DNA of 64,000 nt. Origin: Planococcus beigongshangi. GTDB lineage: Bacteria; Bacillota; Bacilli; Bacillales_A; Planococcaceae. Positions 35,615 through 44,292 of this stretch are shown here, piece after piece. The stretch is taken from assembly GCF_016820495.1 (NCBI RefSeq), contig NZ_JADHDU010000001.1, forward strand, positions 124,257 through 188,256, read 5' to 3'. The notes beneath the pieces are model-generated. The model saw only the letters and a program-made list of their open reading frames with translations, made no database searches and was not told the DNA's origin. The first letter of the stretch is position 1. Every line of letters starts with the position of its first letter. The position numbers were made by a program, and so were the translations under genes.

Positions 35615-36448
35615 TTACAGCTCCACTACCTCAACTTCTTTTTTCGGGAATTTATTGGCGGCGCCGTGCATGACAGGGCCGACGAATTCGTTCAGCTTCC
35701 AGCCGTGCTCGATGGCAGCCGATACGAAAATTTTCGCATTCAGTACAGCGTCTTTCACGGACTGGCCATTAGCGATGTTAGCAGTGATGGCAGCGGCAAA
35801 TGTGCAGCCCGCACCGTGGTTGTAATCAGTATCAGTTTTTGTTGTAGTCAGCAGATAATGCTTTTCGCCGTCATACAGAAGATCCGCCGCTTTTTCGTGC
35901 TTCAATTGCTTGCCGCCTTTGATGACGACAAATTGGGCACCGCTTGCGTGGATTTTTTCGGCAGCTGCCTGCATCTCTTCCACCGTATAGATGCGGCCGA
36001 GGCGCGACAGCTCTCCAGCTTCCACAAGGTTCGGCGTTACAATTTTTGCGTGAGGCAATAAATACTTGATCATTGCATCGACGTTTTCCGGGAACATGAC
36101 TTCTGCTTCGCCTTTGCAGGCCATGACCGGGTCGATGACGACATCTTTGATGCCGGAAGCGGCAATTGCTTCACCGGCCGCCTGGATGATTTCAGCTGTC
36201 GGCAGCATGCCTGTTTTCAAGGCATCAACGCCAGTGGAAAAAGCGGTAGTCATCTGCGTTTTTACAGTATCGACCGGAATCGGGTGGACGCCGTGGCTCC
36301 AATTATTGTCCGGATCCATCGTGACGATTACCGTCAGCGCGTTCATGCCGTATGTGCCGTGTTCCTGGAACGTTTTCAGATCGGCTTGAATGCCGGCACC
36401 GCCGGAAGTATCGGATCCTGCTATAGTTAAGGTTTTTTTGAGTGACAT
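35615..36448 (-). CDS. pdxK: Pyridoxine/pyridoxal kinase (ThiD-like)
   Basis: The 277-residue ribokinase-fold enzyme phosphorylates pyridoxal or pyridoxine. It starts with TIAGSDTSGGAGIQADLKTF, shared with ThiD. The C-terminal anion-hole motif is NHGAGCTFAAA (~212), with the cysteine typical of the B. subtilis PdxK group. Overall sequence closely matches B. subtilis PdxK, so vitamin B6 salvage is more likely than HMP phosphorylation, though both activities occur in the family. AAAGGAG precedes the ATG. Confidence 0.9.
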   Translation of the reverse strand: MSLKKTLTIAGSDTSGGAGIQADLKTFQEHGTYGMNALTVIVTMDPDNNWSHGVHPIPVDTVKTQMTTAFSTGVDALKTGMLPTAEIIQAAGEAIAASGIKDVVIDPVMACKGEAEVMFPENVDAMIKYLLPHAKIVTPNLVEAGELSRLGRIYTVEEMQAAAEKIHASGAQFVVIKGGKQLKHEKAADLLYDGEKHYLLTTTKTDTDYNHGAGCTFAAAITANIANGQSVKDAVLNAKIFVSAAIEHGWKLNEFVGPVMHGAANKFPKKEVEVVEL

Positions 36449-36512
36449 GGATTAATCTCCTTTATATAGAAAGAATGTTTACTATGTTTTATTTTATCAA
36501 AACGTACTGTAT

Positions 36513-36767
36513 TTACAATCCATTGGACTTTTGGGGCCATAAGAGGAGTGCTGACGTGAGGGTGCCGATTACTGCGAACAGCAGGGCGGAGCTTCCCATT
36601 ACCCAATGGCCGCTTCTGAAAAGACCAAATGCGATAAGAAATGTTAAAATGGTAGCAATTACAATAATTGCACCCAGACAGCCAATTCCGGCGCTTTTCG
36701 CACTTTCAGGAGCACTGTCGCCTTTCGTCTTTGAAACGGTTTTGATTTTATCAAGCCAGTCAGCCAT
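36513..36767 (-). CDS. Small two-helix membrane protein
   Basis: An 84-residue protein with a charged N-terminal stretch (DWLDKIKTVSKTKG). Two membrane helices follow (~28-50 and ~56-78). The second ATG (36767) is chosen because AAGGAG lies 8 bases before it, whereas the first ATG is only 2 bases away. No family recognised. It lies upstream of pdxK on the same strand. Confidence 0.6.
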   Translation of the reverse strand: MADWLDKIKTVSKTKGDSAPESAKSAGIGCLGAIIVIATILTFLIAFGLFRSGHWVMGSSALLFAVIGTLTSALLLWPQKSNGL

Positions 36768-36838
36768 GGACATCGCTCCTTATATAGAAATATCGTACCA
36801 CGACTATCAAATGAAAAAAACAGAAAGAGGGATGTCAT

Positions 36839-37561
36839 TTGGCGAAGGACCCGAAACTGACTGAAATAGAACGCTTATTGGAAGAAATGAAAGGCAAAAA
36901 AGGGACAGAGGAATCAGGATTCTGGAAATCATTAAAAGTGATGATGGGCGTATTCCGCAACTCCTTTCTTGTCTTGATCCTTCTCGTCCTCCTGCTGCTC
37001 GTGGCCCTGCCGCTTGGAACATGGTGGATGATCCAGCAGGGCAGCACAGCGACCGAAAGCAAAAGTGCTTTCCTCGAGCGCATACAGGATCTAAACGAAT
37101 TATCGACGGCGGAAGCCTATTCAAAAGTCATCATCAAACGTGAAGATAATAAAATCTTCGGCAAGGAAATCGGCATTGATCTGCCGGGCACGAAACGGGA
37201 GCTGCTGGTCGTGGTTCCAGGCGCGGTCCGTGCAGGCATCGATTTTTCGGAAATCACGGAAGATGATATCGAAGTGAATGATGAAGCGAGAACCGCTACG
37301 CTGACGTTGCCGAAAGCCGATTTCCTCGGAGGTCCGGAATTGTTCATGGATAAAGTCGAAATTTACAATAATGAAGGATTGCTCGCCGGTGGCCGGGATT
37401 TCCCGGAAGCCTATGAACTGGCGGAAGAAGCGAAGCAGATGATGCTGGAAGAGACCCGTGGCCAGGGCGTGCTGGAGCTGGCGGAAAGAAACGCGGCACG
37501 CTCTGTGGAGGAAATGTTCCAGCTGGTCGACTATGATGTAACGGTAGAGTTTGAAGAATAA
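36839..37561 (+). CDS. DUF4230 family membrane-anchored protein
   Basis: This 240-residue protein has a short cytoplasmic N-terminus, one membrane helix (~40-62; SFLVLILLVLLLLVALPLG) and a DUF4230-like extracytoplasmic domain (~85-240; LLVVVPGAVRAGIDF and VNDEARTATLTLPKA). Its function is unknown. Start is TTG 36839, with AGAGGGATG upstream. Its stop is followed closely by ung, so the two may be co-transcribed. Confidence 0.75.
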   Translation: MAKDPKLTEIERLLEEMKGKKGTEESGFWKSLKVMMGVFRNSFLVLILLVLLLLVALPLGTWWMIQQGSTATESKSAFLERIQDLNELSTAEAYSKVIIKREDNKIFGKEIGIDLPGTKRELLVVVPGAVRAGIDFSEITEDDIEVNDEARTATLTLPKADFLGGPELFMDKVEIYNNEGLLAGGRDFPEAYELAEEAKQMMLEETRGQGVLELAERNAARSVEEMFQLVDYDVTVEFEE

Positions 37562-37573
37562 GGAGTGGGCGCA

Positions 37574-38248
37574 ATGGCTAAGAAGATTTTCTCCAACGAC
37601 TGGCAGGAAGTGGTCGGCGAAGAATTTGGAAAACCTTATTATTTGGAGCTGCGTGAGTTTCTGAAAGAACAATATGAGACAGAGACGGTGTATCCGCCGA
37701 AAGATGAAATCTGGTCCGCTTTCGAACATACCGCTTACAATGACGTAAAAGTCGTCATTCTCGGTCAGGATCCCTATCACGGACCGGGGCAGGCGCACGG
37801 CCTGAGCTTTTCCGTCAAGCCCGGTGTAAAGATTCCGCCGAGCCTGCGCAATATGTTCAAGGAAATGAAAGAAGATATCGGCTGTGAAATACCGGGTAAC
37901 GGCACATTGACCAAATGGGCGGACCAGGGCGTCATGATGCTGAATACTGTATTGACTGTGCGGCAGGGAGAAGCGAATTCACACCGGGGCAAGGGCTGGG
38001 AAACATTCACGGACGAAGTCATACGAAAGCTTTCTGCGCGGCAGGAACCCGTCATTTTTGTACTATGGGGCAAGCCGGCCCAGTTGAAAAAAGGATTGAT
38101 TGATCTGGATCGGCATGATGTCATTGAAGCGCCGCATCCGAGTCCGCTGAGCGCGAGCCGCGGATTTTTCGGCAGCAGGCCTTATTCAAAAGTGAACAGC
38201 CTGTTACAGAAGCGCGGAGAAGCGCCGATTGATTTCTGTTTGGACTGA
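37574..38248 (+). CDS. ung: Uracil-DNA glycosylase, family 1
   Basis: The 224-residue base-excision repair enzyme removes uracil from DNA. The water-activating motif [18 protein letters not shown] (~62) and the DNA-intercalation motif [13 protein letters not shown] (~185) are both intact. Length is normal. ATG 37574 sits 9 bases after AAGGAG; the in-frame GTG 37565 lies too close to that site. ywdI and ywdK homologues follow, as in B. subtilis. Confidence 0.96.
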   Translation: MAKKIFSNDWQEVVGEEFGKPYYLELREFLKEQYETETVYPPKDEIWSAFEHTAYNDVKVVILGQDPYHGPGQAHGLSFSVKPGVKIPPSLRNMFKEMKEDIGCEIPGNGTLTKWADQGVMMLNTVLTVRQGEANSHRGKGWETFTDEVIRKLSARQEPVIFVLWGKPAQLKKGLIDLDRHDVIEAPHPSPLSASRGFFGSRPYSKVNSLLQKRGEAPIDFCLD

Positions 38249-38308
38249 CGGTGCCTGTGAAGGCATGTTAAACTATAGGACGAGATGTAAACGAAAGGGG
38301 GAATTTTG

Positions 38309-38569
38309 ATGACTGTTGGACATGAACGGGTGATTGCTGAAATCGAAAAGCATGCTCGCCAGGCGCGTATGGGAGATTCGGCGAAAATGCGCGAATCACT
38401 GGCTGCCATCCGGGCATTGTGTGATTTGGTGCTGGAAGGTGAACAGCAGCCGGGCGCCCGGGCGCCTCGCGCGATTCCGCTGTCAGCATCCCCCGCGCCG
38501 CAGCCTGTACTTTCAGAAAAGAAACTGGAAGAAGACGGAGCAAACGGCGATTCGCTTTTCGAATTTTAA
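38309..38569 (+). CDS. YwdI-like protein (DUF5327)
   Basis: An 86-residue protein with a helical N-terminal half (VIAEIEKHARQARMGDSAKM, then AIRALCDLVLEG) and a disordered Ala/Pro-rich C-terminal half. Position between ung and a DUF423 gene matches ywdI of B. subtilis. Function unknown. The AAAGGGGG site precedes ATG 38309 (TTG 38306 directly before it is less likely). Confidence 0.75.
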   Translation: MTVGHERVIAEIEKHARQARMGDSAKMRESLAAIRALCDLVLEGEQQPGARAPRAIPLSASPAPQPVLSEKKLEEDGANGDSLFEF

Positions 38570-38588
38570 TGGGAATGAGGAATAGACC

Positions 38589-38966
38589 ATGCAATTTTTC
38601 TTGATTGCCGGAGCTGTCAACGCGTTACTCAGCGTAGCGTTCGGTGCATTCGGCGCGCATATGCTTGAAGGGCGCGTTGCTGATAAATACCTGGACACAT
38701 GGCAAACGGCCGTCCAGTACCAGATGTTTCATTCCATCGGGCTGATCATTGTGGGAATTCTGATGAGCTCGACGCTGATTGGCTCACTCGGATCACTCAG
38801 CTGGGCCGGCTACCTGATGCTTGCCGGCATCATCATTTTCTCCGGCAGCCTGTATGTGTTGAGCCTGACAGGCATCAGCATACTCGGCGCCATCACGCCA
38901 ATCGGCGGGGTCGCGTTCATCGCAGGCTGGGTCATGCTGATCATCGCTGCAGCGAAAGCATTGTAA
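38589..38966 (+). CDS. DUF423 membrane protein (YwdK-like)
   Basis: The 125-residue protein has four membrane helices. The family signature is LSVAFGAFGAHML near residue 14, with WQTAVQYQMFHSIGLI (~38). The DUF423 family is small and conserved but functionally unknown. It follows the YwdI-like gene by 19 bases and is probably in one operon with ung. Confidence 0.88.
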   Translation: MQFFLIAGAVNALLSVAFGAFGAHMLEGRVADKYLDTWQTAVQYQMFHSIGLIIVGILMSSTLIGSLGSLSWAGYLMLAGIIIFSGSLYVLSLTGISILGAITPIGGVAFIAGWVMLIIAAAKAL

Positions 38967-38971
38967 GAAAT

Positions 38972-39012
38972 AAAGAAAGCTGTCCGCAGGAGATGCGGAC
39001 AGCTTTCTTTTG
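38972..39012. terminator. Bidirectional terminator
   Basis: AAAGAAAGCTGTCCGCA and TGCGGACAGCTTTCTTT form a 17-base perfect stem between convergent genes. Confidence 0.92.
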
Positions 39013-39024
39013 CTTGGAGAAAAA

Positions 39025-40056
39025 TCAGGATGAGACACCGTTCGCTTCCAGCAAACCCTTTAATTTTGCTGGGTCATCGACTTTCAATGCCATCTGCGAA
39101 AATGATTTGGTTCTGCCGAAGAACAATGTCGCGAGCTGTGGCGTTTTGAAATCGATGACAAGCTGAGGTTCATGATTTTCAATATCTTTGGCCACGAATT
39201 CAATGGCATCTTTTTCGGCTTTTTCGCCCCAGCGGACAGCTTCGATTGTCTCGACAGGCACTCTGATTCTTTTCCCTAATCCGAGCGAGACCTTCAGTAC
39301 GCCGTCTTTTATTGTCAGCGGGTTCAAGCGGATGGCCTGCATTTCGCCGATGAAATAAATGACAGAGTAGATGTTCAGGATCAACAAGATAACCGACAGT
39401 GCCGGCGACTGATCGTGGAGCCACCAGTGAATGCCAATCGTCTCAATGACGATGGCATGGATCAGCATGATATGGAAGGCGATAATACTCGTTTCTTTAT
39501 GAAGGCTTATCGATTCAGCATTGTCCTCAGGCTTCTTTTTCCAGGTGAAAAAAGCGTAATAGAAAGCCAGCGCCTCCGATAAAATGACGGTAATGATCGG
39601 ATTCGGCCTGACCCGTTCATAAACCGCCGGCATCAGCGTAAACAATGGACTGCCTGCTTGCTGTTTCATCGACCGGCGGATTTTCGGGACGTGCCAGGCC
39701 AGCAGGCCAATCAAGGCAATTTCCGCGAATAAAATCAAAGCTTCCAGACCAAGCCCTACATAGAAAAAGACTTCGAATGGCTCAAAGTAAAGCGAAGGGA
39801 TCAACAGGCGCGCTAAGATGAACCCGGCTGCTATAAAACCGATGAATTGTTTGAGCGTCAGGCGGAAAGCGGCGAGAACAAGCAAAGGCGCAACCAGCGC
39901 CAGATCCAGAAGCGATCCGGTGACGACGAAATATGTTTCTTCAGGTATGGCGATGGCGGATAAAGGGGAATGGTAAAGCAGGAAATTGCTCATTAACACC
40001 AGGAACAGTAAAGCCAGTGCCCATTTCGCATAATTTGTCTGTCGCATCACAAGCAT
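39025..40056 (-). CDS. Polytopic membrane protein of unknown family
   Basis: A 343-residue protein with about six to seven helices in ~1-245 and a soluble C-terminal domain (~250-343). That domain may be PH-like (SLGLGKRIRVPVETIEAVRWG; LVIDFKTPQLATLFFGRTKS). It is similar to bacillal hypothetical membrane proteins. The start has only a moderate site (GGGGTG). No catalytic motif is visible and no operon partner exists. I cannot assign a function. Confidence 0.65.
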   Translation of the reverse strand: MLVMRQTNYAKWALALLFLVLMSNFLLYHSPLSAIAIPEETYFVVTGSLLDLALVAPLLVLAAFRLTLKQFIGFIAAGFILARLLIPSLYFEPFEVFFYVGLGLEALILFAEIALIGLLAWHVPKIRRSMKQQAGSPLFTLMPAVYERVRPNPIITVILSEALAFYYAFFTWKKKPEDNAESISLHKETSIIAFHIMLIHAIVIETIGIHWWLHDQSPALSVILLILNIYSVIYFIGEMQAIRLNPLTIKDGVLKVSLGLGKRIRVPVETIEAVRWGEKAEKDAIEFVAKDIENHEPQLVIDFKTPQLATLFFGRTKSFSQMALKVDDPAKLKGLLEANGVSS

Positions 40057-40199
40057 ACAAACACCCCGTTTTTCTTTTAGTATACCCTCCAGTTGTCAGA
40101 AGATAGTGAATTGAATATGGCGAAAAAAGCACAGATGGAAATTTAATAAGGGCTGAGTTCATGGGAATAAAATCCAAAATAATTCACCGGAGAAACTGG

Positions 40200-40283
40200 G
40201 TGCGGAAATTTGTGTTTGAGGTGCGGAAAATGGATGCTGAGGTGCGGAAATCGCCTCGCGGGGTGCGGTCAGGAAAATCTGTC
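40200..40283. repeat. 21-bp phased array of the word GTGCGGAAA
   Basis: GTGCGG starts at 40200, 40221, 40242 and 40263, exactly 21 bases apart; three of the four continue GTGCGGAAA. The intervening 12 bases vary. In the plus frame it would read as seven-residue repeats beginning Val-Arg-Lys, but the reading frame has no ribosome site. Confidence 0.8.
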
Positions 40284-40325
40284 CCTAAAAAGAAAGAGAA
40301 TAGAATGAATGAAAAAATTACTGGT

Positions 40326-40368
40326 AAAAAAAAACAGTGGTCCGTGCGCGGCCAGCCGCTCACGGACC
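40326..40368 (-). terminator. Orphan terminator-like hairpin
   Basis: GGTCCGTG/CACGGACC encloses GCGGC-CA-GCCGC, giving a 13-pair stem. On the minus strand it is followed by a long U-run (A-run at 40326-40334). HemQ upstream already has its own terminator, so this one has no evident gene. Confidence 0.6.
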
Positions 40369-40474
40369 CAGCAGTTTGCGGAAGCAGACTGCAGGCATTA
40401 AAAGGGTTTGGACAGGAGAAGAAGGATGAAAGTTATTGATGGTAAATGGATGAAATTTTTATCGCATAAATTCT

Positions 40475-40537
40475 GTTGCGGAGTTTGCACTGTTTGTTGC
40501 GGAAATCGGCAATTTAGTTGCGGTCGTAAAACAGCTA
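40475..40537. repeat. 21-bp phased array of the word GTTGCGG
   Basis: GTTGCGG starts at 40475, 40496 and 40517, each 21 bases apart, with variable sequence between. The word is close to that of the 40200 array (TGCGGAAAT occurs in both), but the two arrays are not in phase with each other. Confidence 0.75.
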
Positions 40538-40605
40538 AGTGCTGATAATTTTATATGTATAATATTTCCACTAAAAATGACGCCTCTCAACTCCCACAAA
40601 TAAGA

Positions 40606-40630
40606 AAAGCCGCCCAAAAGGCGGCTTTCA
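40606..40630 (-). terminator. Terminator of hemQ
   Basis: AAAGCCGCC-CAAAA-GGCGGCTTT just past the hemQ stop, with A/T-rich flanks. Confidence 0.85.
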
Positions 40631-40642
40631 TCGAATTGGCTA

Positions 40643-41392
40643 TTAAACTTCCAAGAACTTGACGATTCGTTCTTTATCCAGGCGTGTGCCCACATAAAAC
40701 GACCCGAATTCTGCATAACGCGCGCTGACTTCGTCAAAACGCATTTCGTAGATCAATTTCTTGAACTGAAGAACGTCATCTGCGAACAATGTCACGCCCC
40801 ACTCGTAATCATCAAAACCGACAGAGCCGGAAATGATCTGTTTCACTTTGCCTGCGTAGCTGCGGCCGATTTTACCATGTGACAGCATCAGATCTTTGCG
40901 CTCGTCCATCGGCAGCATATACCAGTTGTCATCGCCGTCGCGGCGTTTGTCCATCGGGTAGAAGCAGATATACTGCGAACGCTGAAGTTCCGGATACAGA
41001 CGTGCACGCACATGCGGGTTCTGGTACGGATCTTCGTCCGATTTGCCGGACAGGTAGTTGGAAAGTTCCACTACGGAAACGTAAGAGTAAGTCGGGACCG
41101 TGTAAGCGACTAAAGTCAGTTTATTGTATTCCGTTTCAAGCTCGTTCAGCTCATCCATCGTTTCGCGCAGCAACATCAGCATCAAGTCGGCTTTTTGGCC
41201 AACGATTGAATACAAGGCATGTGCGCCGGTTTTATTTTCATCGGCCTGGTTGACTTTGTCCATGAATGCCTGATATTCGTCGATTGCGAATTGGCGCTCT
41301 TCGTCCGTCAGCATTTTCCAGGACACCCAGTCCATCGAACGGAAATCGTGGAGGACGTACCAGCCATCTAATGTAATTGCAGCTTCATTCAT
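40643..41392 (-). CDS. hemQ: Coproheme decarboxylase (HemQ/ChdC)
   Basis: The 249-residue enzyme of the chlorite-dismutase fold turns coproheme III into heme b, the last step of the Gram-positive heme pathway. The catalytic tyrosine lies in [12 protein letters not shown] (~145), and the proximal heme-ligand His in [14 protein letters not shown] (~172). [14 protein letters not shown] is a further family block. AGAAGGAG precedes the ATG. It is divergent from lipL, as in B. subtilis, where ywfI and ywfL are near one another. Confidence 0.95.
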   Translation of the reverse strand: MNEAAITLDGWYVLHDFRSMDWVSWKMLTDEERQFAIDEYQAFMDKVNQADENKTGAHALYSIVGQKADLMLMLLRETMDELNELETEYNKLTLVAYTVPTYSYVSVVELSNYLSGKSDEDPYQNPHVRARLYPELQRSQYICFYPMDKRRDGDDNWYMLPMDERKDLMLSHGKIGRSYAGKVKQIISGSVGFDDYEWGVTLFADDVLQFKKLIYEMRFDEVSARYAEFGSFYVGTRLDKERIVKFLEV

Positions 41393-41569
41393 CTAATAAA
41401 CACTCCTTCTAATGAAAATCTCTCATAACCCAGTTTATCATACCCACCCGCCAACTTCCTTCAAAAGAGGTGGCTGTCACCAATTTGCCATGACCATCGT
41501 TCCTTTTCAGGAAGTACGCCGTAAGGTAAAATGAAAAGCAAGCGAACGCTTTGAAGAGGAGAAGAAAAC

Positions 41570-42385
41570 ATGCCGTTATTTACCGAACAGAATGAGTGGC
41601 GTTTCTGGGACCAGTCCCTCAGCGCCAAAAATAAATCCGCGCTGGAATCATTTGCGGCGGACGATTTACTGTGTGAGTTGGTTGGCTCCGGAGCAAGCAT
41701 TCCCACCATCCGCACATGGGTGCATGACGAAACGGTAGTGCTTGGCATCCAGGATCACCGGCTGCCGCATATCGACGAAGCGAATCAATTGTTGAAAGAA
41801 AGAGGCTTCACGCCGATCGTCCGGAATTCCGGTGGACTCGCCGTTGTTCTCGATGCTGGCGTCCTGAACATTTCCGTTGTCGTGTCCGAAGAGGAAAGTG
41901 CGATCGATATTCCGGAAGGCTATGAAATGATGCTGGAGCTGGTGCGCAATCTGTTTCCGGAAGCGGAGATCGATGCTTACGAAATCGTCGGCTCCTATTG
42001 TCCGGGTTCCTATGACCTCAGCATCGGGGGGCGCAAATTCGCCGGCATATCACAGCGTCGCATCCGAAAAGGCATTGCCGTGCAGGTCTATTTATGCGTC
42101 GAAGGCAGCGGTTCGGAACGTGCCGAACTGATCCGCGATTTTTACGAAACAGGCTTGCAGAATGAAGAAACAAAATTCTCCTATCCGACGATAAAACCGG
42201 AGACGATGGCATCCCTCAGTGAACTGCTTGAAAAAGAAATCACTGTCGCGGAAGTGGTCATCGATCTGTATAATCTGCTCGACAATCCGCAATTGAAGCC
42301 GCTGCAGCCTGAGGAAGCCGAACGTTATGGCTATTATTTGGAACGGGTCGTGGAGCGCAATGCAAAAATGCTTCGCGCAACTTGA
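41570..42385 (+). CDS. lipL: Octanoyl-[GcvH]:protein N-octanoyltransferase
   Basis: The 271-residue amidotransferase of the lipoate ligase fold moves octanoyl groups from GcvH to E2 subunits. The catalytic cysteine is in GSYCPGSYDLSIGGRKFAG (~145), the pattern of LipL rather than of LplA ligases. RNSGGLAVVLDAGVLNIS (~85) is the lipoate-binding RRxGGG-like region, here with RNSGG. Length fits LipL. AAGAGGAG precedes the ATG. It is followed by ywfO. Confidence 0.9.
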   Translation: MPLFTEQNEWRFWDQSLSAKNKSALESFAADDLLCELVGSGASIPTIRTWVHDETVVLGIQDHRLPHIDEANQLLKERGFTPIVRNSGGLAVVLDAGVLNISVVVSEEESAIDIPEGYEMMLELVRNLFPEAEIDAYEIVGSYCPGSYDLSIGGRKFAGISQRRIRKGIAVQVYLCVEGSGSERAELIRDFYETGLQNEETKFSYPTIKPETMASLSELLEKEITVAEVVIDLYNLLDNPQLKPLQPEEAERYGYYLERVVERNAKMLRAT

Positions 42386-42444
42386 TAGGCTGAAGCGGTC
42401 TGATGTAAACTGACATACAATAGTAAAATTCTGGAGGTGCGCCT

Positions 42445-43749
42445 GTGGACTATGCAAAACAGAAATTAGCGGAAGAAAAAGTGTTCAAAGATCCGGTTCA
42501 CCGATATATCCATGTGCGCGACCAGGTCATCTGGGACCTCATCAATGCCCGCGAATTTCAGCGGCTGCGGCGCATCAAGCAGCTCGGTACGTCTTATCTG
42601 GTGTTTCACGGAGCTGAGCACAGCCGCTTCAACCATTCACTGGGCGTTTATGAAATCGTCCGCCGTATTATGGATGATATCTTCCATAGCCGCCCTGATT
42701 GGGATGAAAGCGAACGTCTGGTAGTCCTTTGTGCGGCGCTGTTGCATGACCTCGGACATGGACCATTTTCGCATTCATTTGAAAAAGTATTCGATGTCGA
42801 CCATGAAAATTTCACCCGTGAAATCCTGCAGGGCGACACGGAAGTGAACCGTATCCTGCAGAAAGTGGCGCCGGATTTTCCGAAGAAAGTGGCGGAAGTG
42901 ATCGGCAAAACCTATGCCAATAAACAAGTCGTTTCATTGATATCGAGCCAGATCGATGCCGACCGCATGGATTATCTGCAGCGTGATGCCTATTACACAG
43001 GTGTGTCTTACGGTCATTTTGATATGGAGCGGATTTTGCGCGTCATGCGTCCGGTAGATGACCAGGTCGTCATCAAATCGAGCGGCATGCACGCGGTGGA
43101 AGACTATATTATGAGCCGCTACCAGATGTACTGGCAGGTTTATTTTCATCCGGTTGCGCGCAGTGCCGAAGTGATCCTCCGGAAAATCCTGCAGCGTGCC
43201 AAATATTTGAGCGGCCACGGTTATAAATTCGAGCAGCCGCCGACACATTTTCTGGCGTTTTTCGACAGGACGTTCACATTGAAAGAATATCTGGCGCTGG
43301 ATGAAGGCGTGCTGATGACGTATTTCCAGTTATGGATGGACGAACGCGATCCGATTCTGTCGGACCTCTGCGACCGTTTTGTCAATCGCCGCCTGTTCCA
43401 GTATGTCGATTTCGATCCGGGCAAAGATTACAGGAAGCTGGGTGAACTCGCCCAATTATTCCACAAAGCGGGCATCGACCCGGAATATTATCTGATCGAC
43501 GATTCGACTTCCGATCTGCCTTATGATTTTTACCGGCCCGGCGAGGAGGAAGAGCGCCTGCCGATCCACTTGCTCATGCCAAACGGCGACATCAAGGAAT
43601 TGTCGCGCTTGTCGCAGATCGTCGATGGCATTTCCGGCAAACGCCGCACCGATTATAAATTGTATTTCCCGGCGGAATTACTGATAGATGGAAAAAAGAA
43701 GGAAATCAAACAGCAGATTCTTGAGCTGCTGAGAGAAGGAGGGGTTTAA
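42445..43749 (+). CDS. HD-domain phosphohydrolase (YwfO-like)
   Basis: This 434-residue HD-superfamily protein has the metal ligands in HSRFNHSLGVYEI (~55) and LLHDLGHGPFSHSFE (~105), with a later Asp in SQIDADRMDYLQRD (~170). It resembles YwfO of B. subtilis and other HD-domain nucleotide phosphohydrolases. The nucleotide substrate is not readable here. Start is GTG 42445 with GGAGGTG five bases upstream. The stop is immediately followed by the ywgA-like gene, so the two form an operon. Confidence 0.88.
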   Translation: MDYAKQKLAEEKVFKDPVHRYIHVRDQVIWDLINAREFQRLRRIKQLGTSYLVFHGAEHSRFNHSLGVYEIVRRIMDDIFHSRPDWDESERLVVLCAALLHDLGHGPFSHSFEKVFDVDHENFTREILQGDTEVNRILQKVAPDFPKKVAEVIGKTYANKQVVSLISSQIDADRMDYLQRDAYYTGVSYGHFDMERILRVMRPVDDQVVIKSSGMHAVEDYIMSRYQMYWQVYFHPVARSAEVILRKILQRAKYLSGHGYKFEQPPTHFLAFFDRTFTLKEYLALDEGVLMTYFQLWMDERDPILSDLCDRFVNRRLFQYVDFDPGKDYRKLGELAQLFHKAGIDPEYYLIDDSTSDLPYDFYRPGEEEERLPIHLLMPNGDIKELSRLSQIVDGISGKRRTDYKLYFPAELLIDGKKKEIKQQILELLREGGV

Positions 43750-44244
43750 TTGCTCCAGGAACACGCAAAAATAGTGGATTTCATCTCCACGGCGGAAGGT
43801 GTAACCGGACGGAAGAAATTGCAGAAGATGATTTACATACTGAAGAAAATCGGCGTGCCGTTTCAGGAGAAATACGAATTCCACATTTACGGACCGTATT
43901 CAGAGGAATTGACTGCACGCATTGAAGAATTATGTGATATGGGGTTCATCCATGAACAGAAAGAAGATAAAAGCTCCTATGTGCAATACCGCTATACGGT
44001 GACGGATGAAGGGCTCGAGTTCCGCAACGCACTGGGCAAACCGGTGCTGGAGAACGCGGAGCACGCTGCGAAGCTGAACGGCAAAAGCGCTAGATTTCTG
44101 GAACTGGCGGCAACGCTGCTGTTCTTCGATGAGCTGGCACCGGCGGAACAGATTGCAAAGCTGCACAGCGTCAAAGGCAAATTGAATTTCACGCAGGACG
44201 AAATCAACGAGGCATACGCTTTTATCGAAGAATTGAGGAATTGA
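43750..44244 (+). CDS. YwgA family protein
   Basis: The 164-residue protein of the YwgA family is always small and functionally unknown. The sequence (VTGRKKLQKMIYILKKIGVPFQEKY near 20, then FHIYGPYSEEL) suggests a winged-helix-like fold with helical C-terminus. Start is TTG 43750 directly after the ywfO stop, with GGAGGGG upstream. The stop is followed by a hairpin and then by the large tandem repeat block. Confidence 0.85.
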   Translation: MLQEHAKIVDFISTAEGVTGRKKLQKMIYILKKIGVPFQEKYEFHIYGPYSEELTARIEELCDMGFIHEQKEDKSSYVQYRYTVTDEGLEFRNALGKPVLENAEHAAKLNGKSARFLELAATLLFFDELAPAEQIAKLHSVKGKLNFTQDEINEAYAFIEELRN

Positions 44245-44292
44245 AAAAAGCTTCCGGAGAGGAAGCTTTCGGGTGGTGGTGCTTTTCTTGGT

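Noticed and set aside
36442-36864. 140-residue plus-strand frame opposite the small membrane protein
   Set aside because: The minus-strand gene has a proper ribosome site and clear membrane helices; the plus frame runs through promoter sequence and has none.
40161-40439. 92-residue frame with Val-Arg-Lys heptads
   Set aside because: No ribosome site precedes it and its repetitive part is explained by the 21-bp array; kept as a repeat, not a gene.
44245-44270. Hairpin AAAGCTTCC/GGAAGCTTT as terminator of ywgA
   Set aside because: The stem is good but no T-run follows on the plus strand, so I did not list it as a firm terminator.
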